Counted from the stretch's first letter, positions 26,839 to 35,831 are shown. The stretch: 64,000 nucleotides of DNA from Actinacidiphila guanduensis (GCF_900103985.1 NZ_FNIE01000015.1:110586-174585), one strand, 5' to 3'. The notes: generated by a model not told the origin, from the letters alone. Program-made: numbers and translations.

Positions 26839-28680
26839 TCAGTCGAGGGTGATCGTGGGGCGGTACATGTCGAGCCACAGGGCCAGGTCGAGGGTGCGCT
26901 CCATGCCCTTGCGGGCCGCCTGGTCGACGACGGGACCGTCGAATGCGGCGTCCCGCTCGGTCCGTTCGCGGCTCACCAGGTCGAAGACCGGGTGCGAGGG
27001 GCGGGCGAGGAGGTCCTTCAGGGCGTTCCGGAGAGCCACGGCGTAGGCGGGGTCCTGGGTGGAGGGGTACGGGCTCTTCACCCGGTCGTAGACCGACTTC
27101 GGCAGGACGTCCGCGGTCGCCTCGCGCAGCAGGCTCTTCTCCCGGCCGTCGAAGGACTTCAGCGCCCAGGGCGCGTTGTAGACGTACTCGACCAGCCGGT
27201 GGTCGCAGAACGGCACCCGCACCTCCAGGCCGACGGCCATGCTCGCCCGGTCCTTGCGGTCCAGCAGCACCCGCACGAAGCGGGTCAGGTGCAGGTAGGA
27301 CATCTCGCGCATGCGGAACTCGAAGTCGCTCTCGCCCTCCAGCCGGCGCACCTCGGCCCGCGCGGTGGCGTAGCTGTCGCGGGTGTAGCCGTCGATGTCG
27401 AGCAGCTTGGCGACGTCCGGCAGCAGGACGGACTCGTCGTCGCCGAGCTGCCGGGCGAACTTCACCAGCCAGGGGAAGGTGCCGCCCTTGCGCGCCTCGG
27501 GGTCGAAGAACTGCAGGTAGCCGCCGAAGACCTCGTCCGCCGACTCGCCCGACAGGGCCACCGTGGAGTGCTGCCGGATCGCCTTGAAGAGCAGGTAGAG
27601 CGAGGCGTCCATGTCGCCCAGCCCCGCCGGCAGGTCGCGGGCGCGGATCACACGGGAGCGCACCTCGGGGTCGGCGAGCTGGTCGGAGTCCAGGACGATG
27701 TCCTGGTGGTCGGTGCCGGCCGCCTCGGCGACGTCGTGCACGAACGGGGTGTCGGGGGTGGTGCGCAGTTCGTCGGCGACGAAGTTCTCGGTGCGGCCGG
27801 CGAAGTCCACCGCGAAGCTGCGCACCCGCCGGCCCGACTCGGCGAGGTGCCGGGCGGCCAGCGCGGTCATGGCGGAGGAGTCCAGGCCGCCGGAGAGCAG
27901 GGTGCACAGGGGGACATCGGCGACGAGCTGGCGGCGGACAGTGTCGTCGAGCAGCTCGCGCACGTGCGCGATGGTGGCCGCGCGGTCGTCGGTGTGCGGC
28001 CGGGTCTCCAGCGACCAGTAGACGCGGGTGCGGATGCCGTCGGCGTCCACGGTCACCACGGTGCCGGGCTCGACCTCGCGCATGCCGTGCCAGACGGCGT
28101 GGCCGGGCGTCTTGACGAAGGCGAACAGCTCCCGCAGCCCGTCGGCGGTCACGGTCCGGTCGGCGAGCGGGTTGGCGAGGATGGCCTTGGGCTCGGAACC
28201 GAAGAGCACGCCGTCGGCGGTCGGGGAGTAGTAGAAGGGCTTGATGCCCATCCGGTCCCGGATCATCACGAGCCGCCGGGTGCGGGTGTCCCAAATGGCG
28301 AAGGCGTACATGCCGTTGAGCCGCTCGGCCACCGCGTCGCCCCACTCCAGGTAACCGTGCAGCACCGCCTCGGTGTCGGAGTCGGTGGTGAAGTGGTGCC
28401 CGCGGGCGGTCAGTTCGCGGCGCAGCTCGGTGAAGTTGTAGGCCTCGCCGGAGTACACCATGGCGACCTCGCCGCCGGAGGTGCGCACGCTCATCGGCTG
28501 CCGACCGCCGGGCAGGTCGATGACGGCGAGCCGGCGGTGGCCGAGGGCGGCGGGCCCGCTCACCCAGGTGCCGCCGGCGTCCGGCCCGCGGCATGCCATC
28601 GTCCCGGTCATCGCGTCGAGGGTGTCCTGCTCGCTCCGCAGGTCACGCTGGTAGGAGATCCATCCGGCGATTCCGCACAC
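26839..28680 (-). CDS. asnB: Asparagine synthase (glutamine-hydrolysing)
   Basis: A 613-residue class B asparagine synthetase converting aspartate, glutamine and ATP to asparagine. The N-terminal Ntn glutaminase has the catalytic Cys2 directly after the initiator (start of MCGIAGWI), then RGPDAGG and HRRLAVIDL. The synthetase domain has the pyrophosphate loop LLSGGLDSSAM and the SGESADEVFGGY motif. Length and domain order are normal. The start is GTG behind GAGGAAGAG. It stands alone, with no lasso-peptide or antibiotic genes next to it, so ordinary asparagine formation is the simplest role. Paralogues used in natural-product pathways look similar and cannot be excluded by sequence. Confidence 0.93.
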   Translation of the reverse strand: MCGIAGWISYQRDLRSEQDTLDAMTGTMACRGPDAGGTWVSGPAALGHRRLAVIDLPGGRQPMSVRTSGGEVAMVYSGEAYNFTELRRELTARGHHFTTDSDTEAVLHGYLEWGDAVAERLNGMYAFAIWDTRTRRLVMIRDRMGIKPFYYSPTADGVLFGSEPKAILANPLADRTVTADGLRELFAFVKTPGHAVWHGMREVEPGTVVTVDADGIRTRVYWSLETRPHTDDRAATIAHVRELLDDTVRRQLVADVPLCTLLSGGLDSSAMTALAARHLAESGRRVRSFAVDFAGRTENFVADELRTTPDTPFVHDVAEAAGTDHQDIVLDSDQLADPEVRSRVIRARDLPAGLGDMDASLYLLFKAIRQHSTVALSGESADEVFGGYLQFFDPEARKGGTFPWLVKFARQLGDDESVLLPDVAKLLDIDGYTRDSYATARAEVRRLEGESDFEFRMREMSYLHLTRFVRVLLDRKDRASMAVGLEVRVPFCDHRLVEYVYNAPWALKSFDGREKSLLREATADVLPKSVYDRVKSPYPSTQDPAYAVALRNALKDLLARPSHPVFDLVSRERTERDAAFDGPVVDQAARKGMERTLDLALWLDMYRPTITLD

Positions 28681-29173
28681 GTCTCTTCCTCCGTACGCTC
28701 GGTTCCGCCCGGCCGCGTGCCCCCGGCGGCGAAACGCGCGCGTTACGCGGATTCGCGTGTAGGGGGCATCTACAAGTGAGGGTGATCCGCGCGGACGAGA
28801 TCGTCAACGGGCAGCGGCTTCCCGAACATGTGCAAGGGCCAACTTTCGGACACACGCCTCTGACCTGTCATTTCTCGCCTTCCTATGAAGATCCGCAATC
28901 ACCTCCCCGAGGAGCCCCCGCGCCTCCCACCGGGCCTGCCGAGGACCGCCGGACAGCCCCTCCGCCCAGCTCGCGGCACCCAGGAGCCCGCAACTCCGTA
29001 TACAACCGGTGCGCCCCAACGGTCCCACCCACCACAACAGACCCACCCCGCCGAACGGCCGAAACCTCGCGGGCGCCCTTCCGAGGCGGCGCTAAGGTCC
29101 GGGGTCTGCACCTGCCCGGTGCGGCGGAGAGCTCAGGTGTTGCGGCACCGACGTTGACGACAGGAGATACGGC
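28681..29173. other. Intergenic region between asnB and the KAP NTPase gene
   Basis: About 490 bases between divergent genes. No convincing gene, although an open frame from about 28777 exists without RBS or homologue known to me. It is slightly lower in G+C at 28850-29050. Promoters for both genes must lie here. No strong symmetric element seen. Confidence 0.45.
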
Positions 29174-31981
29174 ATGACCGAGTCGCGCGATTTCGGGGCG
29201 GGTGGGCACTCGGGATTACCGGGACGCATGTCGGTCGCGGTGACGGGGGAACCCTGGCTGTTGGACATCGACGCGATCGTGGTGTCCGTGGGCGAGAGTT
29301 TCGGCCTTCTCGCGGCAACCGTCGCCGACCACTTCCCTGAGGCGCCCTTCCGGTCGGTGCCACTCTCGGAGGTGGTGCCGACGCGGCCAGGAACCGTCCG
29401 GCTGACCGAGTCCGGAGGGCAGGCGCCAGCGGGTCCGTGGCTCGCCGTCCTGGCCACGCCGCACGAGGCAGGGACCGGTGCACTGACGATCGGCTCCATC
29501 ACTTCGGCCGCCGAGAGCGCGATCGCAACAGCGGCCGAAGCCGGCGCGCATGCGGTCGGACTGCCGCTGTTCGCGACAGGTGCCCTCGGGCTGGACAGGA
29601 AACTGGTCGCGGCAGTGGAGGTGCCCGCGGCTCTGGCGGCCGCACGCCGGCACGGGACGCACGTCGTCTTCTTCGGCTACAGCGAGTCGGATGCTTCAGC
29701 CGTGGAGGCCGCAGCGGCCGGCGAGCTGCCGGCGCCGGATTCGCAGCGGCTCGATGGGCGGAGGGTCCCACCGGCCGACCTCCTGGGTGGCGTGTCCGCC
29801 GACTGGGTCGACCCGAACGGCGGGATCCCCTTGAACCGCGACCGGCTCGGCCTGGCGCCGTACGTGTCCATGGTCGCCGCCGTCGTGAGCGACCGTGGGA
29901 CGCCAACGCCCTTGTCTGTGGGGATCTTCGGCGAATGGGGGTCGGGAAAGAGCTACTTCATGGCAATGCTGCGCAGCCGGATCGCGGAGCTGGCGGCGTC
30001 GGGCCATCCGGGGTACTGCACGGAGATCGCCCAGATCGGCTTCAACGCCTGGCACTACGCGGATACCAACATCTGGGCAAGTCTGGGCGACGAGATCTTC
30101 CGCCAACTGGCAGGTCCCGAGGCCAGCCCGGAGGACCAGCGGCGGGACCTGCGCGACCGTCTTGCCGTACGGCTCGACCAGCGCCGTGAGTTGGACGCCC
30201 TCACCCGGCAGGCCCGCGTGACCGTCGCCCACCTGCAGGAGGCCGTGGACGCAGCAGGGGCGGACAGGGATGTCGGAATCCGCGAGTTGGTCCGCTCGCT
30301 CGCGGAGTCCCCGCAGTTCGCCGAGCGCGTGGGCGCCGTGTGGCGCAGGTTGGGCGTCAAGGACGACGTGGACCAGGCCAGAATCCTCGCGGACCAGTTG
30401 CACGGCACGGTCTCGGATGCGCAGGCGCTCCGTGGCCTGACGCGCGAACGTCATGGCAGGGCCGCGCTCGGGGTGGCCGTGCTGGCCCTCTTGGCCATGA
30501 TCACCGCTATGGCATTTGCTCCCGCCTCACCCGAGGTGCTCGTTTCCGGCGGAGGTGTCTTCGTCACCTGCACAGCGTTCGGACTCGCCGCTGTCGCGCG
30601 TGCCCGTTCGGGGCTCCGGGCGCTACGCGGGCTAGCGGAAGACCTGAGGGCGGACCTGCACCGCATCCGCCGGGCCGACACGAAGAGCGCGGTGGCCCGT
30701 GCCTTGGACGATCTCCGCCAGGCCGAGGCCGACCAGCGCGTTGCCGAGGCCCAACTGAACGACGCCGTATCCCACATCGGGGCCCTGGGCCGCCAACTGA
30801 CCGAGCTGAGCCCAGGGCGCAGGCTCTACAGCTTCTTGAGCGCGCGGGCCGGGGGCGACTCCTACAAGGGAAACCTCGGTCTGATTTCCGTGCTGCGGAA
30901 GGACCTTGAGCAGTTGGTCGCGCTGATGAGAGATTGGCGGGCGCACCCGGAACAGGCCGAGCCCTCCTATCGGCCGATCGATCGCATCGTCCTCTACATC
31001 GACGACCTCGATCGGTGCAGCCCGAGGCAAGTGGTCGAGGTACTGCAGGCCGTGCACCTCCTGCTGGCCCTGGACCTGTTCGTGGTCGTCCTCGGTGTGG
31101 ACCCGCGCTGGCTGGTGCGGGCGCTGGCCAGCCACTACGTCGGCATGCTGGACACACAGGACGGCGACCCGGCGGATCGATCGCGGGTGCTGCCCGAGGA
31201 CTACCTGGAGAAGATCATCAACATCCCTCTCCTCCTTCCTGGCCTGCCTGCCGGAAGCCTGCGTCCACTGCTGTCCTCACTGGCCGCGCCCGCTGAGGCA
31301 GCCGAGCCGATCGCGCCCGTCAACAACGCGTCCGCCGATTCGGCGCGCGGCGTCGAGGACGCATCGACATACACCGCCCTCACGGTCGAGACCGGCTCCG
31401 AGGCTGACCTTCCGCGAGGTCCACGGCCCGCGGCACCAAGCCTCAGACCCCTGACGAAGCCGGAACTGGACCTGCTGGCAAGCCTGAACCCGCTGATCGG
31501 CACTCCTCGGAAGGCAAAGAGACTGCTCAACCTCTACCGCATGCTGAGGTCCACCCGGGACCTGTCCGGCGCCTCCCGCTTCCTCGGGGAGGACGGCGAA
31601 CCGGGCGACTACCAGGCAGTCGTCCTATTGCTCGGACTGATCACAGCGCAGCCGAGGCTCCTGCAGCAGATGCTGGACACGCCGCCCGATCCGGTGCACG
31701 ACATCGCAGGCGGTCTGATGTCCAGACCGCCGGAGACGCCGTGGCCCGATTTCGTCGCCGACCTGGAAGTCCGCGGCCAGGGCAACCGCGTGGTCGGTAG
31801 CCTGCAGCCGGAGAGCGTACCGAAATGGTCACGCGTGCACAGCACGCTGCTGCGGCTGTCGCCCGAAGTGACGCTGCCCGACCTGGCCGCGCTTCAGCTG
31901 TGGGTGCCCAGAATCCGGCGCTTCTCCTATGTGCTCGGCTGGGCGGAGGGCCCGCACAGGGACGAGGACCGGCGCGCCTGA
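29174..31981 (+). CDS. KAP-family P-loop NTPase with macro-like N-terminal domain
   Basis: A 935-residue membrane-associated NTPase of the KAP family (named for Kidins220 and the phage-exclusion protein PifA). Diagnostic motifs are Walker A GEWGSGKS (253-260), FNAWHYADTNIWASL (from 290), and Walker B IVLYIDDLDRC (605-615) followed by VVVLGVDPRWL. Two membrane helices (about 431-449 and 455-474) and a coiled coil (about 480-545) are inserted between Walker A and B, as is normal for KAP proteins. Residues about 20-170 form an alpha/beta domain resembling macro domains (DIDAIVVSVGESFG, then AHAVGLPLFATGALGLD). This part is inference. Codon 15 is TTA, rare in streptomycetes and dependent on the bldA tRNA. 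ATG behind CAGGAG. Members are suspected to act in defence against phages or rival elements, and the isolated position here fits a stand-alone module. Confidence 0.82.
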   Translation: MTESRDFGAGGHSGLPGRMSVAVTGEPWLLDIDAIVVSVGESFGLLAATVADHFPEAPFRSVPLSEVVPTRPGTVRLTESGGQAPAGPWLAVLATPHEAGTGALTIGSITSAAESAIATAAEAGAHAVGLPLFATGALGLDRKLVAAVEVPAALAAARRHGTHVVFFGYSESDASAVEAAAAGELPAPDSQRLDGRRVPPADLLGGVSADWVDPNGGIPLNRDRLGLAPYVSMVAAVVSDRGTPTPLSVGIFGEWGSGKSYFMAMLRSRIAELAASGHPGYCTEIAQIGFNAWHYADTNIWASLGDEIFRQLAGPEASPEDQRRDLRDRLAVRLDQRRELDALTRQARVTVAHLQEAVDAAGADRDVGIRELVRSLAESPQFAERVGAVWRRLGVKDDVDQARILADQLHGTVSDAQALRGLTRERHGRAALGVAVLALLAMITAMAFAPASPEVLVSGGGVFVTCTAFGLAAVARARSGLRALRGLAEDLRADLHRIRRADTKSAVARALDDLRQAEADQRVAEAQLNDAVSHIGALGRQLTELSPGRRLYSFLSARAGGDSYKGNLGLISVLRKDLEQLVALMRDWRAHPEQAEPSYRPIDRIVLYIDDLDRCSPRQVVEVLQAVHLLLALDLFVVVLGVDPRWLVRALASHYVGMLDTQDGDPADRSRVLPEDYLEKIINIPLLLPGLPAGSLRPLLSSLAAPAEAAEPIAPVNNASADSARGVEDASTYTALTVETGSEADLPRGPRPAAPSLRPLTKPELDLLASLNPLIGTPRKAKRLLNLYRMLRSTRDLSGASRFLGEDGEPGDYQAVVLLLGLITAQPRLLQQMLDTPPDPVHDIAGGLMSRPPETPWPDFVADLEVRGQGNRVVGSLQPESVPKWSRVHSTLLRLSPEVTLPDLAALQLWVPRIRRFSYVLGWAEGPHRDEDRRA

Positions 31982-32015
31982 GGTGCGAACCTCACCCGGC
32001 TCTGCCCAAGGCCAC

Positions 32016-32843
32016 TCAGGCGGCGGGGAGGATGCCGGCGGTGCGGGCGGAGTCGAGCCAGTGGGGGAACTCGGCGAGGAGGGCGTCGTAGAGGGCGCTG
32101 TCGGTCAGGGAGCGGGGGGACGGGCCCGCGGCGAAGAAGCCCGCGTTGTCGACCGGACGGCGGGCCGGGACGGGGAGGTCGTCCAGCTTGCGCAGGAAGC
32201 GGAACTCGTCGTCGCCGAAGCCGACGAACTGCCAGAAGAGGGGGAGGCGGGCCGCGGTGCACAGGACGTGCTCGGCGGCGGCGCGGGAGGTCGGCGAGCC
32301 GTCGGTCTGGAAGACGACGAAGGCCGGGTCGGTGGCGCCGCACGCCTGGTAGTGGTCGATGACCGCCTGCATGGCCAGGTGGTAGTTGGTGCGGCCCATG
32401 TGGCCCATCGACTCGTGCAGCGGGTTGACGCGGTCGCGGTAGTCGTCCAGGCCGATCTCGGCGATGCCGTCGACCTCGGTGGAGAAGAAGACGACGGGCA
32501 CGACACCGTCGTCGTCCAGGTTGGCCGCCAGCGCCAGGGTCTGCTCGGCCAAGTGCTGGACGGAGCCGTCCCGGTAGAAGGGCCGCATGCTGCCGGAGCG
32601 GTCCAGGACGAGGTAGACGGCCGCGCGGCTGCCCACGACACGGTGCTTGGCCAGCGAGACGGCGGCGCTCTTGTACAGGCTGACCAGGCCGGGGGCGCGG
32701 GTGGCGACCTTCTCCAGGCTGATGGCCCCGCCGGTGGCGGGGGTGGTCGCGGCGCTGTCGGCCCTGTTCCCCGTTGCGGCCGGAGCGGGCGCCTTGGGGC
32801 GCTTGCGGTAGTCGATGAGGCGCTTGCGGTAGTCGATGGCCAT
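32016..32843 (-). CDS. VWA-domain protein of the tellurium-resistance (TerF/TerY-like) type
   Basis: A 275-residue cytoplasmic protein with one von Willebrand factor A domain. The MIDAS metal site is DRSGSM with a downstream Thr/Asp (GRTNYHLAM, QTDGSPTS). Such proteins occur with Ter/tellurium-type stress genes, but no terD gene is in the window. The N-terminus carries the duplicated peptide IDYRKRL/IDYRKRP, made by a 21-bp tandem duplication. It converges on the KAP gene with a 34-base gap, so the two are not an operon. Function unknown, probably metal-dependent protein binding in a stress response. Confidence 0.82.
   Translation of the reverse strand: MAIDYRKRLIDYRKRPKAPAPAATGNRADSAATTPATGGAISLEKVATRAPGLVSLYKSAAVSLAKHRVVGSRAAVYLVLDRSGSMRPFYRDGSVQHLAEQTLALAANLDDDGVVPVVFFSTEVDGIAEIGLDDYRDRVNPLHESMGHMGRTNYHLAMQAVIDHYQACGATDPAFVVFQTDGSPTSRAAAEHVLCTAARLPLFWQFVGFGDDEFRFLRKLDDLPVPARRPVDNAGFFAAGPSPRSLTDSALYDALLAEFPHWLDSARTAGILPAA
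32798..32839 (-). repeat. Tandem 21-bp duplication at the start of the VWA gene
   Basis: Two head-to-tail copies of GGCGCTTGCGGTAGTCGATG plus A or G (plus-strand sense), differing only at the last base. They encode IDYRKRL and IDYRKRP. Near identity suggests a recent duplication or strong conservation. Confidence 0.85.
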
Positions 32844-33083
32844 AAGGCGTGACTATCGGGCAACATGCCTGGCCGCGCGGGCCTTCGGCCGAGGAAGTGA
32901 TCAGGGGTTCCGCGGGGGCGCGGGAGGCGCGTGGGGGCGCCGGGTGCGGAGCGCGGGCCGGAACCGTTCGCTGGGGCGCCGCCGCTCCGGCCGGACCCGA
33001 GTTTGTTCGCGTACAGTCAATACGTTTGCTCGGAACGCCCTGCTCGGACCCGACCCGCCGAACGGAACACAGAGGAGAGCTCC

Positions 33084-33953
33084 GTGCGCATCCCCCCACG
33101 CATCGGCAAGTGGCTCGGCGGCCTCGCCGGCGCCGCCGCGCTGGTGCTGCTCGCCACCGGCCCCGCCGCGGCCGCCATCCCCATCGGGCAGCCCATGTCC
33201 GGCGAGATGACCTACTACAACGACGTCGGCTACGGCGCCTGCGGCACGCCCATCGACGCCTCCACGCAATACCTCGTCGCCGTCTCCTACCAGTGGTGGA
33301 CGACCGCCAACCCCAACAACGACCCCCTGTGCCAGGGGATTTCCGTCCAGGTCGGCTACAACGGGCGCACCGTCACGCTGCCCGTCGTCGACAAGTGCCC
33401 CACCTGCGACGCGACCCACATCGACCTCAGCCAGCCCGCCTTCGAGGAGTTCGCGCCGACCGGGACGGGCGTGATCACCGGTATCACCTGGGAGTTCGTC
33501 TCCTCCGGCGGCGGCAGCACGCCCCCGCCGCTGGGCGCGCCGGCCGGCCTGCACGTCACCGGCACCACCAGCAGCTCGGTCTCGCTGTCCTGGTCCGGCG
33601 TGGCGGGCGCGGCCTCGTACACCGTCTACCGCGGCGGCGCCCAGGTCGGCACCACCTCGGGCACCTCGTTCACCGACACGGGGCTGTCCGCGGCCACCTC
33701 CTACACCTACACCGTGGCGGCCACCGGGACCGCGGGCACGGGCGCACTCTCCTCCCCCGTCACGGCCACCACCGCGGCCGGCGGGGGCGGCGGCACCGGG
33801 TGCCCCGCGGCCTGGAACCCGTCCACCTCCTACGTGCCGGGCGACACCGTCTCCTACAACGGCCACGCGTACAAGGCCACGTACTACTCGACGGGCGCGG
33901 TGCCCTCCGACCCGTCCTCCTGGGCCGTCTGGTCGGACCAGGGCGCCTGCTGA
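33084..33953 (+). CDS. Secreted expansin-like (double-psi barrel) protein with FnIII and C-terminal carbohydrate-binding module
   Basis: A 289-residue exported protein that may loosen plant or fungal cell-wall polysaccharide without hydrolysis. A signal peptide (about 1-31) precedes a barwin/expansin-type double-psi beta-barrel (34-140) with GEMTYYNDVGYGACGTP, two likely disulphides (Cys53/83/105/108) and the HIDLS motif (Asp114) equivalent to the expansin active-site Asp. A Gly/Pro linker, an FnIII domain (152-232) and a C-terminal module of the CBM5/12 type (CPAAWNPSTSYVPGDTVSYN, about 245-289) follow. GTG start behind AGAGGAG. A perfect terminator hairpin follows, shared with the next, convergent gene. 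Confidence 0.85.
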   Translation: MRIPPRIGKWLGGLAGAAALVLLATGPAAAAIPIGQPMSGEMTYYNDVGYGACGTPIDASTQYLVAVSYQWWTTANPNNDPLCQGISVQVGYNGRTVTLPVVDKCPTCDATHIDLSQPAFEEFAPTGTGVITGITWEFVSSGGGSTPPPLGAPAGLHVTGTTSSSVSLSWSGVAGAASYTVYRGGAQVGTTSGTSFTDTGLSAATSYTYTVAATGTAGTGALSSPVTATTAAGGGGGTGCPAAWNPSTSYVPGDTVSYNGHAYKATYYSTGAVPSDPSSWAVWSDQGAC

Positions 33954-33971
33954 GGGGCGTCCGCGAAGCGG

Positions 33972-34017
33972 CGTACGGGCGGCTCCCCTCCTCGCGGGAA
34001 GGGGAGCCGCCCGTACG
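33972..34017. terminator. Bidirectional terminator, 18-bp perfect stem
   Basis: CGTACGGGCGGCTCCCCT and AGGGGAGCCGCCCGTACG pair around a 10-base loop, between two convergent genes whose stops lie 19 and 22 bases away. Confidence 0.85.
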
Positions 34018-34039
34018 GGAGTTCACGCCCGTACGGGGT

Positions 34040-35011
34040 TCAGCCGGTGACCTTCCAGTGGTCGTAGGCGCTGACCATCTGGTAGGCGCGGGTGGGACAG
34101 GCGAAGGCGCCCGCGCCCGAGTCGTAGTGCGTGTCGGCGTTGGCCGGGGACGCCAGGGCCCAACTGCCGTTGGTGCGCACCGAGATCCCCGACGACTCGA
34201 AGGTCAGGCCGGCCATGTCGGTGCAGGAGTATGCCGTTCCGGAGGAGGGCACGGTGGAGTACAGCTCCTCGATGTCCCAACCGTCCGTGCGGCCCGACTG
34301 GTTGGTGCCGGACTGGGTGAACAGGGTGTCCCAGCGGCCGGCCGCGTAGTTGTAGAGCGCCGCGGACCAGGTGTTGGAGGAGGCGGAGGTGCGGATGACC
34401 CGGCCGGTGTAGGCGCCCGAGCCGTTGGTGTAGGTGGACAGGAACGAGCTGTTGATGGGCACCGAGGCGGCGAAGTCGACGCTGCGGCACCAGTCCCAGG
34501 CCGCGACCTCGTGGACGGACTGCGTGTAGACGGTGACGAGTTCGACGCAGGAGCCGCCGGGCGGGTACATCGTCGGGGTGTAGATGGTGGTGTAGCCGTC
34601 CCGCACGGTGAGCGCGGTGGTGACCGACTGGGTGGCGCACGAACCGTCCGCGCCGGAGGCGGACTTGAAGGCGGTGCCCTGCGCCGGGTGGATGTCGGCC
34701 AGCGGTTTGGCGTCGGGCGTGGCCGCGGTGGAGCCGAGCGGCCCCTTGTCCGGGATGCCGTACTGCGCGCGGTGCTGGGCGGTGAGCGGGGCGAGCTGCC
34801 GGCGCACCTCGCCCGGGGACAGGGCGCCTTGGACGGCCTGCCCGGAGGCGGCGGCCGAACTGCAGGCGACGGTGGCGGCGGGACGGGAGCCGGCAGCGGC
34901 AGCGGGGTGGGCGGCGGGGCTGGCGGCGGCGGTGCCGAGGCCGCCGCCCAGCAGCAGGGCCACGGTGGCGACGGCAACGGCCGCCAGCGACTTGGGACTT
35001 CTCACGCTCAT
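34040..35011 (-). CDS. Secreted protein of unknown function
   Basis: A 323-residue exported protein. The start at 35011 (GAGAGGA upstream) gives a clear signal peptide ending near Ala33. Longer in-frame versions have no RBS. The mature part begins with an Ala-rich stretch, then GALSPGEVRRQLAPLTAQHR and a beta-rich region with several spaced cysteines (positions near GSCATQSV, GSCVELVTVY, WDWCRSVDF, YSCTDMAGL, FACPTRAYQ) that could form disulphides. Aromatic and Thr/Ser-rich strands suggest a lectin-like or hydrolase-associated fold, but I recognise no family. It is convergent with the expansin-like gene. Confidence 0.7.
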   Translation of the reverse strand: MSVRSPKSLAAVAVATVALLLGGGLGTAAASPAAHPAAAAGSRPAATVACSSAAASGQAVQGALSPGEVRRQLAPLTAQHRAQYGIPDKGPLGSTAATPDAKPLADIHPAQGTAFKSASGADGSCATQSVTTALTVRDGYTTIYTPTMYPPGGSCVELVTVYTQSVHEVAAWDWCRSVDFAASVPINSSFLSTYTNGSGAYTGRVIRTSASSNTWSAALYNYAAGRWDTLFTQSGTNQSGRTDGWDIEELYSTVPSSGTAYSCTDMAGLTFESSGISVRTNGSWALASPANADTHYDSGAGAFACPTRAYQMVSAYDHWKVTG

Positions 35012-35581
35012 GCGATCCTCTCGGGTGATGGGCCACGGGGATGCGGGCGGGTGCAGTGCGTGCGGGTGCGGGTGCATCGCGGGTGCGGGTGCGGGCGGGT
35101 ACGTGCGTACGGGTGCGGCGTGTACGCGTGTGGTGCGGGTGCCGTGCCGTGCTGTGCGTGGCGCGAGTGACGCGCATGTCCATGACACATCACAATCCGC
35201 GCGAAGAGAACCCCGCGACGCCCGCGTCGGCACGGCAGCTGGGTCCGCCAACGGGCGCGTCAACGGGTCCGGCCACCAGGGTCCGGATGGCGAGGCCGCG
35301 CCCTCTGACCGGATCGGCAGGGAGCCCTCGCGGAGGTCCGCGCAGGTCCGAGCAGGGTCCGACCGGGGCTCGACCGGGGCTCGTCCACGGTTCAGGACGC
35401 CATTGCCCGAAGGCGGGCGCACGGGCTAGCGTGAGCGACGGTGACGCGCGTCGACGCCGGATTCCGGCCCGTCGAGCGCGCGACCCTCCGCCTCGGTGGA
35501 GTGCTCCAGGTGACGACCGGCAGGGCAACGGCTGCCCCGCGAGCGCGAGGCCCGAGGGCCGGACAGGTGCGAGGTGATCAC
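35012..35581. other. Intergenic region upstream of the secreted unknown protein
   Basis: About 570 bases. The part 35041-35190 is a GTGCG/GGGTGC-rich low-complexity stretch (loosely repeated GCGGGTGCGG units). The rest has no gene I can support. Confidence 0.45.
35041..35165. repeat. Low-complexity (GTGCGGGTGCG)-type simple repeat
   Basis: Loosely repeated GCGGGTGC/GTGCGGGT units upstream of the secreted-protein gene on the minus strand. Likely slippage-derived. Confidence 0.6.
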
Positions 35582-35713
35582 ATGCGGCTCCCCCACGGCG
35601 ACGTCATGCGCCTCCTCCCCCGCGGTTCCTTCGCCCCGCTCGTCGCCCGGCGCCACGTGGACCTGCTCCGCGTGAACAGCGCCCTGTGTCCGGGACAACT
35701 CCCGGCCCGCTGA
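35582..35713 (+). CDS. Putative cysteine-type leader peptide (orphan)
   Basis: A 43-residue ORF with GAGGTGA seven bases before its ATG. It contains LVARRHVDLLRVNSALC, which matches the pattern RRHVDLxRxxSALC seen in short 'putative leader peptides' that precede sulphur-assimilation and transport genes in streptomycetes. In those loci ribosome stalling at Cys or Arg codons is thought to control read-through. Here no sulphur gene follows: 120 bases downstream begins a decayed stretch and then a dipeptidase gene. An in-frame ATG at 35606 would give a shorter peptide. Family link is by pattern recognition, and function here is unproven. Confidence 0.6.
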   Translation: MRLPHGDVMRLLPRGSFAPLVARRHVDLLRVNSALCPGQLPAR

Positions 35714-35831
35714 CGCCGGTTCGCGGTACGCGGCCGCTCGCGGTGAACGGTCCGGCACGGCGGTGACAGTTCCGCCGTCCCGAACGCGGTCCCGCGTGCG
35801 GCGAGTTCGGTGCCGACGTCAACCGCCCTGA

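Noticed and set aside
26839..28680. asnB-like gene as a lasso-peptide cyclase
   Set aside because: No lasso precursor, B1/B2 protease or ABC partner next to it; the intact Cys2 glutaminase domain suits ordinary asparagine synthesis.
28777..29177. Small ORF starting GTGAGGGTGATCCGC between asnB and the KAP gene
   Set aside because: No convincing RBS; the second half is Pro/Arg-rich noise and it runs into the KAP start.
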